From the NCBI GenBank assembly GCA_963664945.1, contig OY761822.1, positions 4,030,001-4,094,000 of the forward strand: a DNA stretch of 64,000 nucleotides, read 5' to 3'. The stretch is from UBA6522 sp963664945. GTDB lineage: Bacteria; Pseudomonadota; Gammaproteobacteria; Steroidobacterales; Rariloculaceae. The notes under the pieces are model-generated. The model saw only the letters and a list, made by a program, of their open reading frames with translations, was not told where the DNA came from and did no database searches. Of this stretch, positions 41,524 to 50,889 are shown piece after piece. Position 1 is the stretch's first letter, and each line of letters opens with the position of its first letter. A program made the translations under genes and the position numbers.

Positions 41524-44226
41524 TTAAGAGTCGCCGAAGCTCATCACGAACTCGAGACCCCAGAGATCCGGCGCACCCCAATGGTAGTCGAAGGTGCCCG
41601 AACGCGAGAAGTCGCAGTAGGCGAAGTAGCGCTCGTCGCCGATGTTCGAGCCATAAAGCGAAGCCTGCCATGCGTCGTCCTGCGGCTGGTAGGTCACACG
41701 CGCGCGAAGCTTCGAATAGGCATCCTGGTTGCAGACGGAGTCCGCGCCGCCGTCCTGGGATCGCCGGAAATCGTACTCGCTCTGGTAATACAGACCGAAC
41801 TGCGGCGTCAGCGTAGCGCCATTAGCCAGCTGGAACGCATGCTCGACCGACGCCGAGACAGTCCAATCCGGCGAGAAATCCCGGATAAACCGATCTGACA
41901 GATCGACCGTGCCGCCGGGCGCGTCGGGATCGAACGACGAGAACTCCCCGTATTCATTGTGAAGGTACCCGACGTCGAGAGACAGGAAACCGCCGTCCCA
42001 CGGGCTTGCTCGCAGCTCGACCTCGAGTCCGACGATGTCGACCGAAGCGGCGTTGGTCCTCATTTCAATGTCTGGATCGCTGCCGTAACGTCCGTCGGAG
42101 TTATCGATGTTAATAACTTCCTGCTTGTCCGTGTAGTCCATGTAGAAGATGGCCGTCGAGAGCCGCACCCGGCCGTCGGCAAGCGTCCCTTTGAACCCGA
42201 ACTCGTAATTGGTCACAAACTCGGGTTGATAGGTCAACAGCGGCGTGAGCTCCGGCACCAGGAGCGCGTTGAGCTCGTCGTTAAAAGCGCCGCTGAGGAA
42301 TCCCTGGGAGATCGTCCCGTAGATCATGCCGCTCTCAAGCCGGTCTCCGGGCGCCAGCGTGCGCGTCAGGGTGACCATAGGCGTCACCTCGGAAAAGTTC
42401 GCCTCCAGATCGTTGTAAAAGCCATCCACAAAGACCGAATCGAAAGTCAGGGAAGATTCCTGCAGGCAAGGTGTCCCCGGCGGCTGCGCACCCGGATTGC
42501 TCGTCGGAAGTCCCATCGCCGCCAGTTCGGCTGCCGTGGGGGCGTTCGGCAAATTGGGGTTATTGAGGAAATGGATCGGGTTGTGCAGGCAGGTCAGCGG
42601 GACGAATGCGTGCTCGACCGAGTAAAAAGTGCGGGTCTCGTCGGTCCACCGCGCGCCGAAATCCAGTGTCCAGTCGTTGTTGATGGCGTAACTCACCTGT
42701 CCGAACACCGCTGTCGACTCGACCGTGGAGAGTGAACCCATACCCGTATTGCCGGCTTTGCCCGGGTTGATCATGTCCGCCAGCCGCGCGAAATTCGAGC
42801 CGTCAGCGACGCAGGGAATGGAGACGTTGCCCCCAACCCGCTCGCCATTGACGACCGTAAAGTCGTTCGTGAGGAGGTCAAAGTTCTCATTGAACGCGTT
42901 GAGGCAGTTCCGGCCCGCGTCTATCTCATAGTCCCACAAATGCACGCCCGCTACGAAGCCCCAGCGATCGTTGACTTCCGCGTCGAACAGAAGCTCCAGG
43001 CTCCGCTGGTCGCGTTTGATGGGCTCGGTGACAGCATTGGCACCCAGAGTGTCAATCGACAGCGGCGTCCAGTCGCGATCGTGATTCGTGGAACTCGCGT
43101 TGTTTAATTGGCCCGCAATGAATTTCACGTTCAGATTGTCGAGGGCGCCGACCGCCCCGTTCGAATCCCATTGGGCGGTCGTATTGAAAAACTCCGTGTC
43201 GAACTTCGCGAACCCGGCCAAATCCGCTGAGTGAACGTAGTCGCCCCGTTCGTTATCCAGCGTGCAGTTGTTCCAGAAATCGAGCGTCGCACCCGGATAG
43301 ATCGCATCGACTCTGCCGACCGAGTTCGCAGGATTGCTGCCCCAGCGCCCGCGGCCATTCGCGAACGCTCTATACGCCGAGACGTCGAATCCCGAAGCCG
43401 TCATGCGGTCGATCATGTCCTGGTTGGGCTGCACTCTGCACTGTCCGCCGACGCTGTCGCTGTCGTCGTAATTGGCGCGGGCCAGCACATCGATCGTCCA
43501 GTTGTCGTTCGGCACGAAGCGAACGGCAGCCGAGTATGCCTCCGTGTCCGTTGCACCGAAGTCCCGGTTCAACTCGCGGTTATACCAATAGCCATCCGAG
43601 GATTGCTGCCCTACAGCGAACCGTCCCCAGATTGTGTCACTGAACGGCACGTTGACCATGCCCCGAAATTCATTCGTGCCGAAGTCCGCGACCCGCAGTT
43701 CGAGATCGGCGCCAAACTCCGGCTGCGGTTTAGCCGTGATGAACTGAACCGCTCCCCCGGTTGTGTTTTTGCCGAATAGTGTTCCCTGGGGACCACGCAG
43801 CACCTCGACCCGCTCCATGTCCAGCGTGCTGAGCATCGTTCCTCTGGTGGTAGGAAGGTAGTGACCGTCGATATAGACGCCAGCTCCAGTCGGCCGGCTG
43901 CCGCCGGGAATCCCGCCAATGCCACGGATGACGAGTGCGGCTTTGCCGCGCAAATCCGAGTCCCGGAACGTTACGTTCGGCACGAAGTCACTGATCTGCC
44001 TCATCTCGTAGATGCCCTGGGCCCGCATGGCGTCAGCGCTGATAGCCGCGATGGACAGCGGTAGATCCTGCAAACTCTCCTCGCGCCTGCGCGCCGTGAC
44101 CACGACCTCTTCCAACATGGCTGCTGCAGATGCCGACTGCGGCTGCTGGGCCGATCCGTCACTCGCGAATCCTCCCGTGAATAGCGCCGCCAAAAACCCG
44201 GCAATCAAATTTCGTGGTGTATTCAT
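41524..44226 (-). CDS. TonB-dependent receptor
   Basis: About 900 residues from the ATG giving MNTPRNLIAGFLAALFTGGF as signal peptide. TonB-box region LEEVVVTARRREESLQDLPL, then plug (MRQISDFVPNVTFRDSDLRG, MERVEVLRGPQGTLFGKNTT) and a full beta-barrel ending LWGLEFVMSFGDS. It resembles the iron complex/vitamin or carbohydrate receptor families typical of marine Gammaproteobacteria; substrate unknown. Paralogue of 33605-35692 and 44635-47694. A FecI-type promoter motif and a Fur-like box lie 270 bp upstream. Confidence 0.93.
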   Translation of the reverse strand: MNTPRNLIAGFLAALFTGGFASDGSAQQPQSASAAAMLEEVVVTARRREESLQDLPLSIAAISADAMRAQGIYEMRQISDFVPNVTFRDSDLRGKAALVIRGIGGIPGGSRPTGAGVYIDGHYLPTTRGTMLSTLDMERVEVLRGPQGTLFGKNTTGGAVQFITAKPQPEFGADLELRVADFGTNEFRGMVNVPFSDTIWGRFAVGQQSSDGYWYNRELNRDFGATDTEAYSAAVRFVPNDNWTIDVLARANYDDSDSVGGQCRVQPNQDMIDRMTASGFDVSAYRAFANGRGRWGSNPANSVGRVDAIYPGATLDFWNNCTLDNERGDYVHSADLAGFAKFDTEFFNTTAQWDSNGAVGALDNLNVKFIAGQLNNASSTNHDRDWTPLSIDTLGANAVTEPIKRDQRSLELLFDAEVNDRWGFVAGVHLWDYEIDAGRNCLNAFNENFDLLTNDFTVVNGERVGGNVSIPCVADGSNFARLADMINPGKAGNTGMGSLSTVESTAVFGQVSYAINNDWTLDFGARWTDETRTFYSVEHAFVPLTCLHNPIHFLNNPNLPNAPTAAELAAMGLPTSNPGAQPPGTPCLQESSLTFDSVFVDGFYNDLEANFSEVTPMVTLTRTLAPGDRLESGMIYGTISQGFLSGAFNDELNALLVPELTPLLTYQPEFVTNYEFGFKGTLADGRVRLSTAIFYMDYTDKQEVINIDNSDGRYGSDPDIEMRTNAASVDIVGLEVELRASPWDGGFLSLDVGYLHNEYGEFSSFDPDAPGGTVDLSDRFIRDFSPDWTVSASVEHAFQLANGATLTPQFGLYYQSEYDFRRSQDGGADSVCNQDAYSKLRARVTYQPQDDAWQASLYGSNIGDERYFAYCDFSRSGTFDYHWGAPDLWGLEFVMSFGDS

Positions 44227-44250
44227 CGTTACATTCCCCTTTTCGACCAC

Positions 44251-44634
44251 CGGGTGATCCCCAGCGTGTTTAGTCTGTGCACGGCCACGACCGATTAACG
44301 AGCGTAGATCTGTCCCGCGTGCTCAACGCGCACGCAACAGAGGTCCGTTGAGAAATGAGAGGGAGAACGACGTCATCGTCGCTGATCTCTCGATAGCCCT
44401 GAAGGGAGGATCAGTGCCGGCGAGATCAGGATAACGACATAACCAACTCAATCGTCGACCTCTACTTCACGTTAAATCGCTCGTGTGTTGTAAAGACGAA
44501 TGAGAATGGGAGTTCCGCCATGGCGACCACAATGAACCATCAGTTGTGACCCACGTGGTCCTGAGTTGCCTACGATTATCCTCCGCCGAGCATAAATCGA
44601 CTCATCGTAAGAACCTCCCGGATCGCGAGCGTCG
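44251..44634 (-). promoter_or_regulatory. Upstream region of the second receptor
   Basis: No gene in about 380 bp. On the minus strand GGAACT (44511-44516), 12 bases, CGTCT (44494-44498); the 12-base spacer contains the reverse complement of AATGAGAAT (44499-44507), a Fur-like half box. Spacing and sequence match the motif in front of fecI and the first receptor. Confidence 0.55.
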
Positions 44635-47600
44635 TCATCCGCCAAAATTCATCTGGAACTCAAGGCCCCACCGATCAGGCGCTCCATACGTATAGTCGTA
44701 GACGCCCGCGCGACCGATGGCGCAGAAACTAAAGTAACGCTCGTCGGTAACATTGGAACCGAACAACGAGGCTTCCCACGCGTCGCTCGACGGCTGGAAG
44801 CTCACGCGCGCGCGAACGAGCGCATAGGCCTCCTGGTTACACTTCGACGGAGGGCCGCCTTCGAGACCGGAAGTGAAGTCGTAGTCGTCCTGCCAATACA
44901 CACTGACATTCGGCGTTAACGAGGCGCCGTTGCCGAGCAGGAACGTGTGCTCTACTAATGTGGAAACCGTCCACTCCGGCGAGAAGTCACGGATCGTCAG
45001 TCCCGTTCTATCAACCACCTGACCAGGAGCATCGGGATCAAACGAGGTGAACTCGCCGTACTCATTCTCGAGGTAACCAATGTCGAGGGCCAGGAACCCA
45101 CCATCCCAGAGCCGTGCTCGCAGCTCGAACTCGATGCCGTAGATTTCTACCGTCGACGCATTAGTCGTGACACTTACTTGCGTGTCCGGGCCATAAACCC
45201 CATCCCCGTTGTCGATGTCCACACTTTCCTGTTTGTCTGTGTAGTCCATGTAGAAGAGAGTAGCTGCGAGTCGTGCGCGACCGTCGGCCAGTGTGCCCTT
45301 GAATCCTACTTCGTAGTTGGTCACGAACTCGGGCTGGATCGTGACAAGTGGCGTGAGCTCCGGCACGAAATTCACATTCAGTTCGTCGTTGAACGCTCCG
45401 CTGAGGAAGCCTTGGGAGATCGTCCCATAGATCATGCCGCTGTCGAGCGTATTTCCAGACGTCAGTGTGCGAGCCAGGGAGACCAGACCCGTAGACGCCG
45501 TAAACGTGTCCTTGAGGTCGTTTGTGAAGCCGCCGAGGAACACCGAGTCGAAACTCAGCACAGAATCTGGAATGCACGCCTCAGCGGGTCCCTGAGCCCC
45601 CGGATTGCTCGTGGGAAGTCCCATTGCGATGAGATTCGCTTCCGTCGGAGCATTCGGCAAGTTCGGGTTGTTCAGAAAATAGATCGGGTTGGTCACGCAG
45701 GTTCCTGGCACCGTTGTGTGCTCGACAAAATCGAAGGTCCGATCCTCCGTGGTATGGCGAGCACCGACGTCCAGAGTCCAATCGTCATCGAGGGCGAACG
45801 AAAGCTGCCCGAAGATCGCAAGTGACTCGTTCTCCATGAACCCGCTCTTGGCCCCGAGGCCAAGGGACCCGTTGCCGAGTGTGTTGTCGCTGATCCGGTC
45901 GAAAGTCGAGCCGGAGGGGAAGCAGGGAATGGAGACGTCGCCGCCGACGGGGTCGCCATTGGCGTCGAGCGTAAAGTCGTTTCTGAGCAGCTCAAAGTTC
46001 GCCTTGAGAGCTCTGAGGCACTCCAGACCGCCGTTCTGGTCACGGTTGTTGTACCAATGCGTGCCTGCTACGAAGCCAAAGCGATCGCTGACATCCGCCG
46101 AGAAAAGCAGCTCCAAAGTGTCCGAAGTAAAAGTTTGGCCCGCACCCCAGAGCGCGCCACCGAAAGCGTCGGCGCGCACCGGCGTGTAATCGGCGTCTTT
46201 GAAGGAAAAACGGGATTGGGTCATTCGGCTGGCGGTCAGCGTCACATTCGGGTTGTCCAGGCTGCCTGTCGCGCTATTCCAGTCCCACTGCGCCGTTGCG
46301 CTATAGAACTTAATGTCCCGATCTACGAACCCGTCATGTCCCGCCGAGGTCACGTACTCGCCGAGCTGGTTGTCCAGCGCGCAGTTGTCCCAGAAGTCGA
46401 GCGTCGCGCCCGGATAAATCCGATCGAGGTTACCGACACCGTTGAAGCTGCCCCAGGGATCGACGCCGTCGTCGTAGGCCTGATACGCGGAGACGTCGAA
46501 ACCGGCAGCCACCATGCCATCGAACGCGCGCTGGCTGGGATGCACTCTGCATTGTCCGCCGGTTTGGTCGCTATCGTCGGAATTGGTGCGGATCGCCAAA
46601 TCGATCATCCAATTGTCGTTAGGCGTGAAACGAAGGCTACCCGAGAACGACTGCACATCCCATGCACCGTAGTCTCGGTACAGCGCCCGGTTAAAGTAAT
46701 GGCCGTCGTAGGTTTCCTTGCCTACGGCGAACCGCCCTGAAACTGTGTTGCTGAACGGCACATTGATCATTCCTCTAAAGTCCTTTTGACCGAAGTCGCC
46801 ACCTCGCAACATGATCTCGGCGTCAAACTCCTGCTGAGGTTTGTTGCTGATGTACTGGATCGCTCCACCGTTGGTGTTCTTACCGAACAGAGTGCCCTGA
46901 GGACCGCGCAAAACCTCAACCCGCTCCATGTCCAACGTACTGAGGGCACGCGCTCCGCTGGCAATGTAGTGCCCGTCCAGATAAAGAGCCGAGCCCGCCG
47001 ATCTCGTGCCTCCTCCGCCACTACCGCCTCCTATGCCGCGAATGAATAGCACGGCCGTGCCACGGCCATCCGTTTCGCGGAACGAGACATTGGGAACGAA
47101 GCCACTAATATCCTTGATATCGTAGATGCCCATGGCTTCCATCATGTCCGCACTGATCGCCGCAACGGACAGGGGAAGGTCCTGATGGTTTTCCTCACGC
47201 CGCCGGGCCGTGACTACGATCTCTTCCAACATCGCTGCGGCAGATGCGGACCGAGACACCCGGGCGGGTGCGTCGTTTGCGGCGCCGCCCGCGAATATCC
47301 CCGCGAAGAATCCTGCGATTGTGTTGCGCCGTGTGTTTGTCGCTACGTTCGCCTCCTCGGCAACCGGGCCGTCGCCCGCTCGGACAATCAGTGCGCCATC
47401 ACGTCCGATTAGCGGGCGCAGACCTGTTCCGTCGAGAAGTCTGTGTGCTGCATCCTCGATGGAATACTCGCCATGCACAGCGTTCGCCAACTTGTCCCGT
47501 ATCGTCTCGTACGGGACGATGAACGTCAGACCAGCCTGATCCGCGAAATCGATAAGCGACAGAACTGCTTGCTGTCGAGGAATGTCAAATGGAAAGATTT

Positions 47601-47694
47601 CGTCGTCACTGATGTCGGCAGCTCGTAACGAATTCGACGCCAGCAAGAGCAGGACAACGGCACAAAGCGATACCCAACTGTCAGCCTCAACCAC
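44635..47694 (-). CDS. TonB-dependent transducer with N-terminal STN signalling domain (FecA-type)
   Basis: About 1,019 residues from GTG 47694 (TTG 47706 is an alternative; the ATG at 47766 lies upstream of the promoter motif and is rejected). After a signal peptide (WVSLCAVVLLLLASNSLRA) comes an STN/secretin-like domain (FPFDIPRQQAVLSLIDFADQ, VHGEYSIEDAAHRLLDGTGL), the part that contacts FecR in transducing receptors. Then a piece, NTRRNTIAGFFAGIFAGGAA, looks like a former signal peptide: it matches the true N-termini of the two paralogues. Plug and barrel follow (LEEIVVTARRREENHQDLPL, MERVEVLRGPQGTLFGKNTN, ending WGLEFQMNFGG). With FecI/FecR just upstream it forms a cell-surface signalling set. 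Confidence 0.92.
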   Translation of the reverse strand: MVEADSWVSLCAVVLLLLASNSLRAADISDDEIFPFDIPRQQAVLSLIDFADQAGLTFIVPYETIRDKLANAVHGEYSIEDAAHRLLDGTGLRPLIGRDGALIVRAGDGPVAEEANVATNTRRNTIAGFFAGIFAGGAANDAPARVSRSASAAAMLEEIVVTARRREENHQDLPLSVAAISADMMEAMGIYDIKDISGFVPNVSFRETDGRGTAVLFIRGIGGGSGGGGTRSAGSALYLDGHYIASGARALSTLDMERVEVLRGPQGTLFGKNTNGGAIQYISNKPQQEFDAEIMLRGGDFGQKDFRGMINVPFSNTVSGRFAVGKETYDGHYFNRALYRDYGAWDVQSFSGSLRFTPNDNWMIDLAIRTNSDDSDQTGGQCRVHPSQRAFDGMVAAGFDVSAYQAYDDGVDPWGSFNGVGNLDRIYPGATLDFWDNCALDNQLGEYVTSAGHDGFVDRDIKFYSATAQWDWNSATGSLDNPNVTLTASRMTQSRFSFKDADYTPVRADAFGGALWGAGQTFTSDTLELLFSADVSDRFGFVAGTHWYNNRDQNGGLECLRALKANFELLRNDFTLDANGDPVGGDVSIPCFPSGSTFDRISDNTLGNGSLGLGAKSGFMENESLAIFGQLSFALDDDWTLDVGARHTTEDRTFDFVEHTTVPGTCVTNPIYFLNNPNLPNAPTEANLIAMGLPTSNPGAQGPAEACIPDSVLSFDSVFLGGFTNDLKDTFTASTGLVSLARTLTSGNTLDSGMIYGTISQGFLSGAFNDELNVNFVPELTPLVTIQPEFVTNYEVGFKGTLADGRARLAATLFYMDYTDKQESVDIDNGDGVYGPDTQVSVTTNASTVEIYGIEFELRARLWDGGFLALDIGYLENEYGEFTSFDPDAPGQVVDRTGLTIRDFSPEWTVSTLVEHTFLLGNGASLTPNVSVYWQDDYDFTSGLEGGPPSKCNQEAYALVRARVSFQPSSDAWEASLFGSNVTDERYFSFCAIGRAGVYDYTYGAPDRWGLEFQMNFGG

Positions 47695-47719
47695 GCGTTT
47701 AAGCAATCGCGAGTTGATT

Positions 47720-47742
47720 CGGCGATTGAGAATGGAATTTCC
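47720..47742 (-). promoter_or_regulatory. FecI-type promoter motif with Fur-like box before the transducer
   Basis: GGAAAT (47737-47742), 12 bases, then CGCCG (47720-47724) instead of CGTCT, minus strand. The spacer carries ATTGAGAAT in reverse (47725-47733), one mismatch from the AATGAGAAT half box found elsewhere. It lies 26 bases upstream of the GTG start at 47694. Confidence 0.45.
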
Positions 47743-47803
47743 CCCATCTTGATCACAAAGTGGCATCGTTTGTGACCTGCGTAGTCCCGAGCGGCCAGCG
47801 ACG

Positions 47804-48844
47804 TTACTGCCGCCCCCTCAGAAGGATCGTGTCTTCGTCTATCCGTTCGTAAGAAATGTCGAAGTTCTCGCGCAATGCTGCCAACAGACCATCGACATCG
47901 CCTGTCTGGAACAGCCCCACGACACGAACTCTCTTCGAGTCTTCATCCAGGAAACGAAACTCTACAGAGGTATAGCGAGAGATTTCCGTGATCGCCTCTT
48001 CCAGTGACTCTCCCCTGAAGATCAGATTGCCTTCAGTCCAGGACAGTTTGACCTCGATCTCCTCCGGCTCGACCATCCTGAGCTCCTCTTCCGAGGACGC
48101 AAGGGTTATCTCCTGTCCCGCTGAAACGGAAACTGCCGACGGCGGCAGTATCGACGGACTATCCGCATTGTCTCCGGAGGCGCTGCCTTCAAGAATGCCG
48201 ACGATTACGATTCCATCCGTCACGAGAAGCTCTATACGCTGATCGCTGGTGATCTCTACATTGAACTCGGTCCCGACGGCCTGAACGACGTGATCGTTGA
48301 CGATCACGCTGAAGCGACGACTGGGATCGTGACTGACCTGGACGTGTATCTCGCCTCGCTCCAGGGTGACGAGCCTGCGTTCCTCCGTGTAGCTCACTCT
48401 TATCAAGGTGTTCGTGTTGAGCGTAACCAGGGTGCCGTCCGGCAATTCGACTGCGGCCTGTTCACCGACAGTGGTTTCGTGCAGATTCGTCGCAGGCGCA
48501 TTGACTGCCTGCACGGAATCGGTAGCCTGATATAGCTCGGTACCCACCCATATACCGACGACGGCGACCACCAGGGACGCCGCCAGCCCCAGCGGTAGTC
48601 GCAAGGGTTGTCGTTCTTGTGCGGGGGCGTGCGGAAAGATGTCCGACAATCGGGACAGCGTATCCATACGGTCCCACAACTTCGTCATTTTAAGAAAAAC
48701 AGCGCGGTTATCGTTGCTCTGAGACAGCCACTTCCTTAGAGCGTCTTCATCATCCGCCGTAAGGCCTTTGTCCATTCGAGCGATCCAGATGCTCGCTTCC
48801 TCATATACTTCGTCCACAGCCGGAAACTCGTACAACGGTTTCAT
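47804..48844 (-). CDS. FecR-family anti-sigma regulator
   Basis: 346 residues from ATG 48844, which overlaps the fecI stop as ATGA. The N-terminal cytoplasmic part has the DUF4880-like YEEASIWIARMDKGLTADDE and ALRKWLSQSNDNRAVFLKM. One transmembrane helix follows (PLGLAASLVVAVVGIWVG, about residues 85-102). Then comes the periplasmic FecR domain: VGEQAAVELPDGTLVTLNTN, RLVTLERGEIHVQVSHDPSR and VGTEFNV. The C-terminal part contains a further STN-like segment (SLEEAITEISRYTSVEFRFL). It should relay the receptor signal to the sigma factor. Confidence 0.92.
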   Translation of the reverse strand: MKPLYEFPAVDEVYEEASIWIARMDKGLTADDEDALRKWLSQSNDNRAVFLKMTKLWDRMDTLSRLSDIFPHAPAQERQPLRLPLGLAASLVVAVVGIWVGTELYQATDSVQAVNAPATNLHETTVGEQAAVELPDGTLVTLNTNTLIRVSYTEERRLVTLERGEIHVQVSHDPSRRFSVIVNDHVVQAVGTEFNVEITSDQRIELLVTDGIVIVGILEGSASGDNADSPSILPPSAVSVSAGQEITLASSEEELRMVEPEEIEVKLSWTEGNLIFRGESLEEAITEISRYTSVEFRFLDEDSKRVRVVGLFQTGDVDGLLAALRENFDISYERIDEDTILLRGRQ

Positions 48845-49422
48845 GAGCGATCCACCTTGTTCACGCTCCCCCATCTAGAGTTTGGCTTGCGCATATTTTC
48901 GCGTCTAATGCCCTTGGCCGTACGTTGCATCATGAAAAACGTGCACCGTTTCATGCCATTTGCAATGTGCTTCTCCACCGTGCTTTCACTTAGCTCCAAT
49001 TCTTGCGCAATTTCACGCTGCGAGTAGCCGTACACCTTCTTTAGTACAAAAACGCGCCGGCACTTGATCGGCAAATGCCTGACGGCATCGCAAAATAGCG
49101 AGAATTCTTCGTCGGCGGAGACCCGATCAAATGTTTCATCTTCAAGGCGATGATACTCACCCAGGGCCGTCCCATGGTTCTCACCACTCACAGTCAGCCG
49201 TGTTTCTGCGCGTTTTACGTAGTCCAACGCCAGATTACGGGCCGTCCTGTAGAGAAACGACCGCGGCGCCTTGATCTCCTGGCTATGTTCAGCCTGGCAG
49301 GCGCGGACGTACGTCTCCTGGACAATATCCTCGACTTCCTTGGGAGGCACAATCCCCCTTACAGCCCTCTCGAGATTTGGCCGTAAAGCGACAAAAAATT
49401 CGCTGAGATTTCCTTTGCGCAT
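48841..49422 (-). CDS. FecI-like ECF sigma factor
   Basis: 193 residues. Region 2 is visible as EVEDIVQETYVRACQAEHS and PRSFLYRTARNLALDYVKR (about 28-70); region 4 is CRRVFVLKKVYGYSQREIAQ, LELSESTVEKHIANGMKRC (about 125-165). The shape and the FecR and STN-receptor neighbours assign it to the FecI class that activates iron-uptake genes. Its own promoter (49441-49463) has the same motif as two of the receptors, so it is probably autoregulated. The last about 25 residues are basic and variable. Confidence 0.93.
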   Translation of the reverse strand: MRKGNLSEFFVALRPNLERAVRGIVPPKEVEDIVQETYVRACQAEHSQEIKAPRSFLYRTARNLALDYVKRAETRLTVSGENHGTALGEYHRLEDETFDRVSADEEFSLFCDAVRHLPIKCRRVFVLKKVYGYSQREIAQELELSESTVEKHIANGMKRCTFFMMQRTAKGIRRENMRKPNSRWGSVNKVDRS

Positions 49423-49440
49423 ACAGCGCTTAATTAATTA

Positions 49441-49463
49441 AGACGAATCAACAAGCCATTTCC
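49441..49463 (-). promoter_or_regulatory. FecI-type promoter motif before fecI
   Basis: GGAAAT (49458-49463), 12 bases, then CGTCT (49441-49445) on the minus strand, ending about 19 bases before the fecI ATG. Identical in both boxes and in spacing to the motif before the first receptor. Confidence 0.6.
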
Positions 49464-49773
49464 GCCATATGGAATCGGAAAAATGCAAGCGGTGTGCTTA
49501 TGCACCAGCAATTCTCATTTTGGCGCCTGACTTCACTTTCAAGCGCATAACGGTCTCATTTCCCGGCTCAATCCGGGCCAATTCGACCGCCAGGACCATC
49601 CCGCGGAGAGGGGTGACGGGCATAATGAGAATTGCTGCTTATGCACGCACCAGCTGAAATCGTCGCTTGCGTCGCCGCTCGGACGCAGAGCATTTCGCCC
49701 GTCTTGTGCACAGGCCGGTCCGCGGAGATTCCCGGTTACCTCGTTGGATGCCCGGGATTGGCGGTTTGTTTGT
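49464..49773. promoter_or_regulatory. fecI upstream gap with two Fur-like half boxes in inverted orientation
   Basis: No gene between 49423 and 49773. AGCAATTCTCATT (49507-49519) and AATGAGAATTGCT (49624-49636) are exact inverted copies, about 105 bp apart, and each resembles a Fur half box. The second, in the context CATAATGAGAATTGC, is close to the Fur consensus. GCTTATGCAC occurs beside each copy in different orientation, so this may also be a small palindromic element. Confidence 0.5.
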
Positions 49774-50814
49774 CTAATCCAGATACGGGGTATGGCACTC
49801 CACCTCGATGAACTCGTAATTCTCCTGGTAGAGCTTCTTCCAGACCATCTCCCAAGGCTCGTAGAGGTGCCCGGGGTCGTTGATGATCATCTCCATCTCC
49901 ACCATGGGACCCTGTGTCGGATCATCGAGGCGGCGATAGGTCTCAACCGTCGTGACCTGGTCCGTCAGTTGGTTTCCTTCCGTGCCGGTCGGGCCAGCCG
50001 TGATATGCGTCGACTCGATGATGAGGCGATCTTCTTCATAGTGCGCTGTCGAGCGCCCGAGTTTCACGTGCCCGTCGCCCGGAAGAGCGGCGCCGCGACG
50101 GTCAAGATAGATCTCGCGCACGCCGCCGTACTCCTCGTAGGAGAGCACGACGCGGTCAGCGAACTGCTCGATCCGCACTGGATGCGGCGTGTAGCCGGCC
50201 TGGCGGATAAGCGTCGGATCCTCGCATGCAACCTGCGGATCGTTCGCGGGATCCCATTCAGCCTGCATCGCGGCGCCTGCCTCGTTGAACGGTGGCGGGC
50301 GATGGTCGAAGAAAGCCGGGCGGCCGCGGCCACGGCCCCAGGTTCCCGTCAGGTTTGGAAGGCCGTCAGCCAGAGTGAGTGGAAGCGAAAGGATCTCGGC
50401 GGATTCCGTACCTTCGGAGAAGTTGTCCAGGGGAAGATCGTGCAATTCGATCTTCGACTCAGGATCCAGGATCGCGACCGACTCCATCGAAATCATCGGC
50501 CGGTTGTTGCGTCCCGCGCGGCCGTTGATCCGGACATGCTCGCCGATGGAGAGCGTATCCGCCGACCAACCCGCGCTGCGCAAACCCGTCGCGGATCCAC
50601 CCTCGACCATCCAGGTCTCGGAATCGCCGTCATCGTCGGTAACGGCGATGTAAAGCAGAACGTGCGGGTTCTTGAACACGTAACGTTCGACGACCCCTTC
50701 GCGCATGATTCGCTCGTCGGTGAACGATGCAGCGAAAGAGTGGTGGGCATGGACGGCGGTGACGCCCAGCGGCACCGTGAGCAGTGCTCCGAAAGTAATC
50801 CATTGCGGCCTCAT
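49774..50814 (-). CDS. Large DUF6152-containing secreted protein
   Basis: 346 residues from ATG 50814. Signal peptide MRPQWITFGALLTVPLGVTA, cut after VHA, then HHSFAASFTDERIMREG as in the small DUF6152 proteins; FKNPHVLLYIAV has the Pro-His. The Cys pair is absent. The extra about 200 C-terminal residues (NLTGTWGRGRGRPAFFDHRP, AGYTPHPVRIEQFADRVVLS, YGGVREIYLDRRG, TETYRR-like segment and WEMVWKKLYQENYEFIEVEC) resemble a beta-rich domain seen in uncharacterised hypothetical proteins. Function unknown. Confidence 0.82.
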   Translation of the reverse strand: MRPQWITFGALLTVPLGVTAVHAHHSFAASFTDERIMREGVVERYVFKNPHVLLYIAVTDDDGDSETWMVEGGSATGLRSAGWSADTLSIGEHVRINGRAGRNNRPMISMESVAILDPESKIELHDLPLDNFSEGTESAEILSLPLTLADGLPNLTGTWGRGRGRPAFFDHRPPPFNEAGAAMQAEWDPANDPQVACEDPTLIRQAGYTPHPVRIEQFADRVVLSYEEYGGVREIYLDRRGAALPGDGHVKLGRSTAHYEEDRLIIESTHITAGPTGTEGNQLTDQVTTVETYRRLDDPTQGPMVEMEMIINDPGHLYEPWEMVWKKLYQENYEFIEVECHTPYLD

Positions 50815-50889
50815 AAGTTCACCTCCAGCTTCCTCGTCAGCCACACGGCGACACCGGAGCCCGGGCTGACGAGCCCTGATTCGGGGCTC

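Noticed and set aside
47695..47766. ATG at 47766 as the start of the transducing receptor
   Set aside because: It lies upstream of the promoter-like motif and would add about 24 residues before the signal peptide; GTG 47694 or TTG 47706 fits better.
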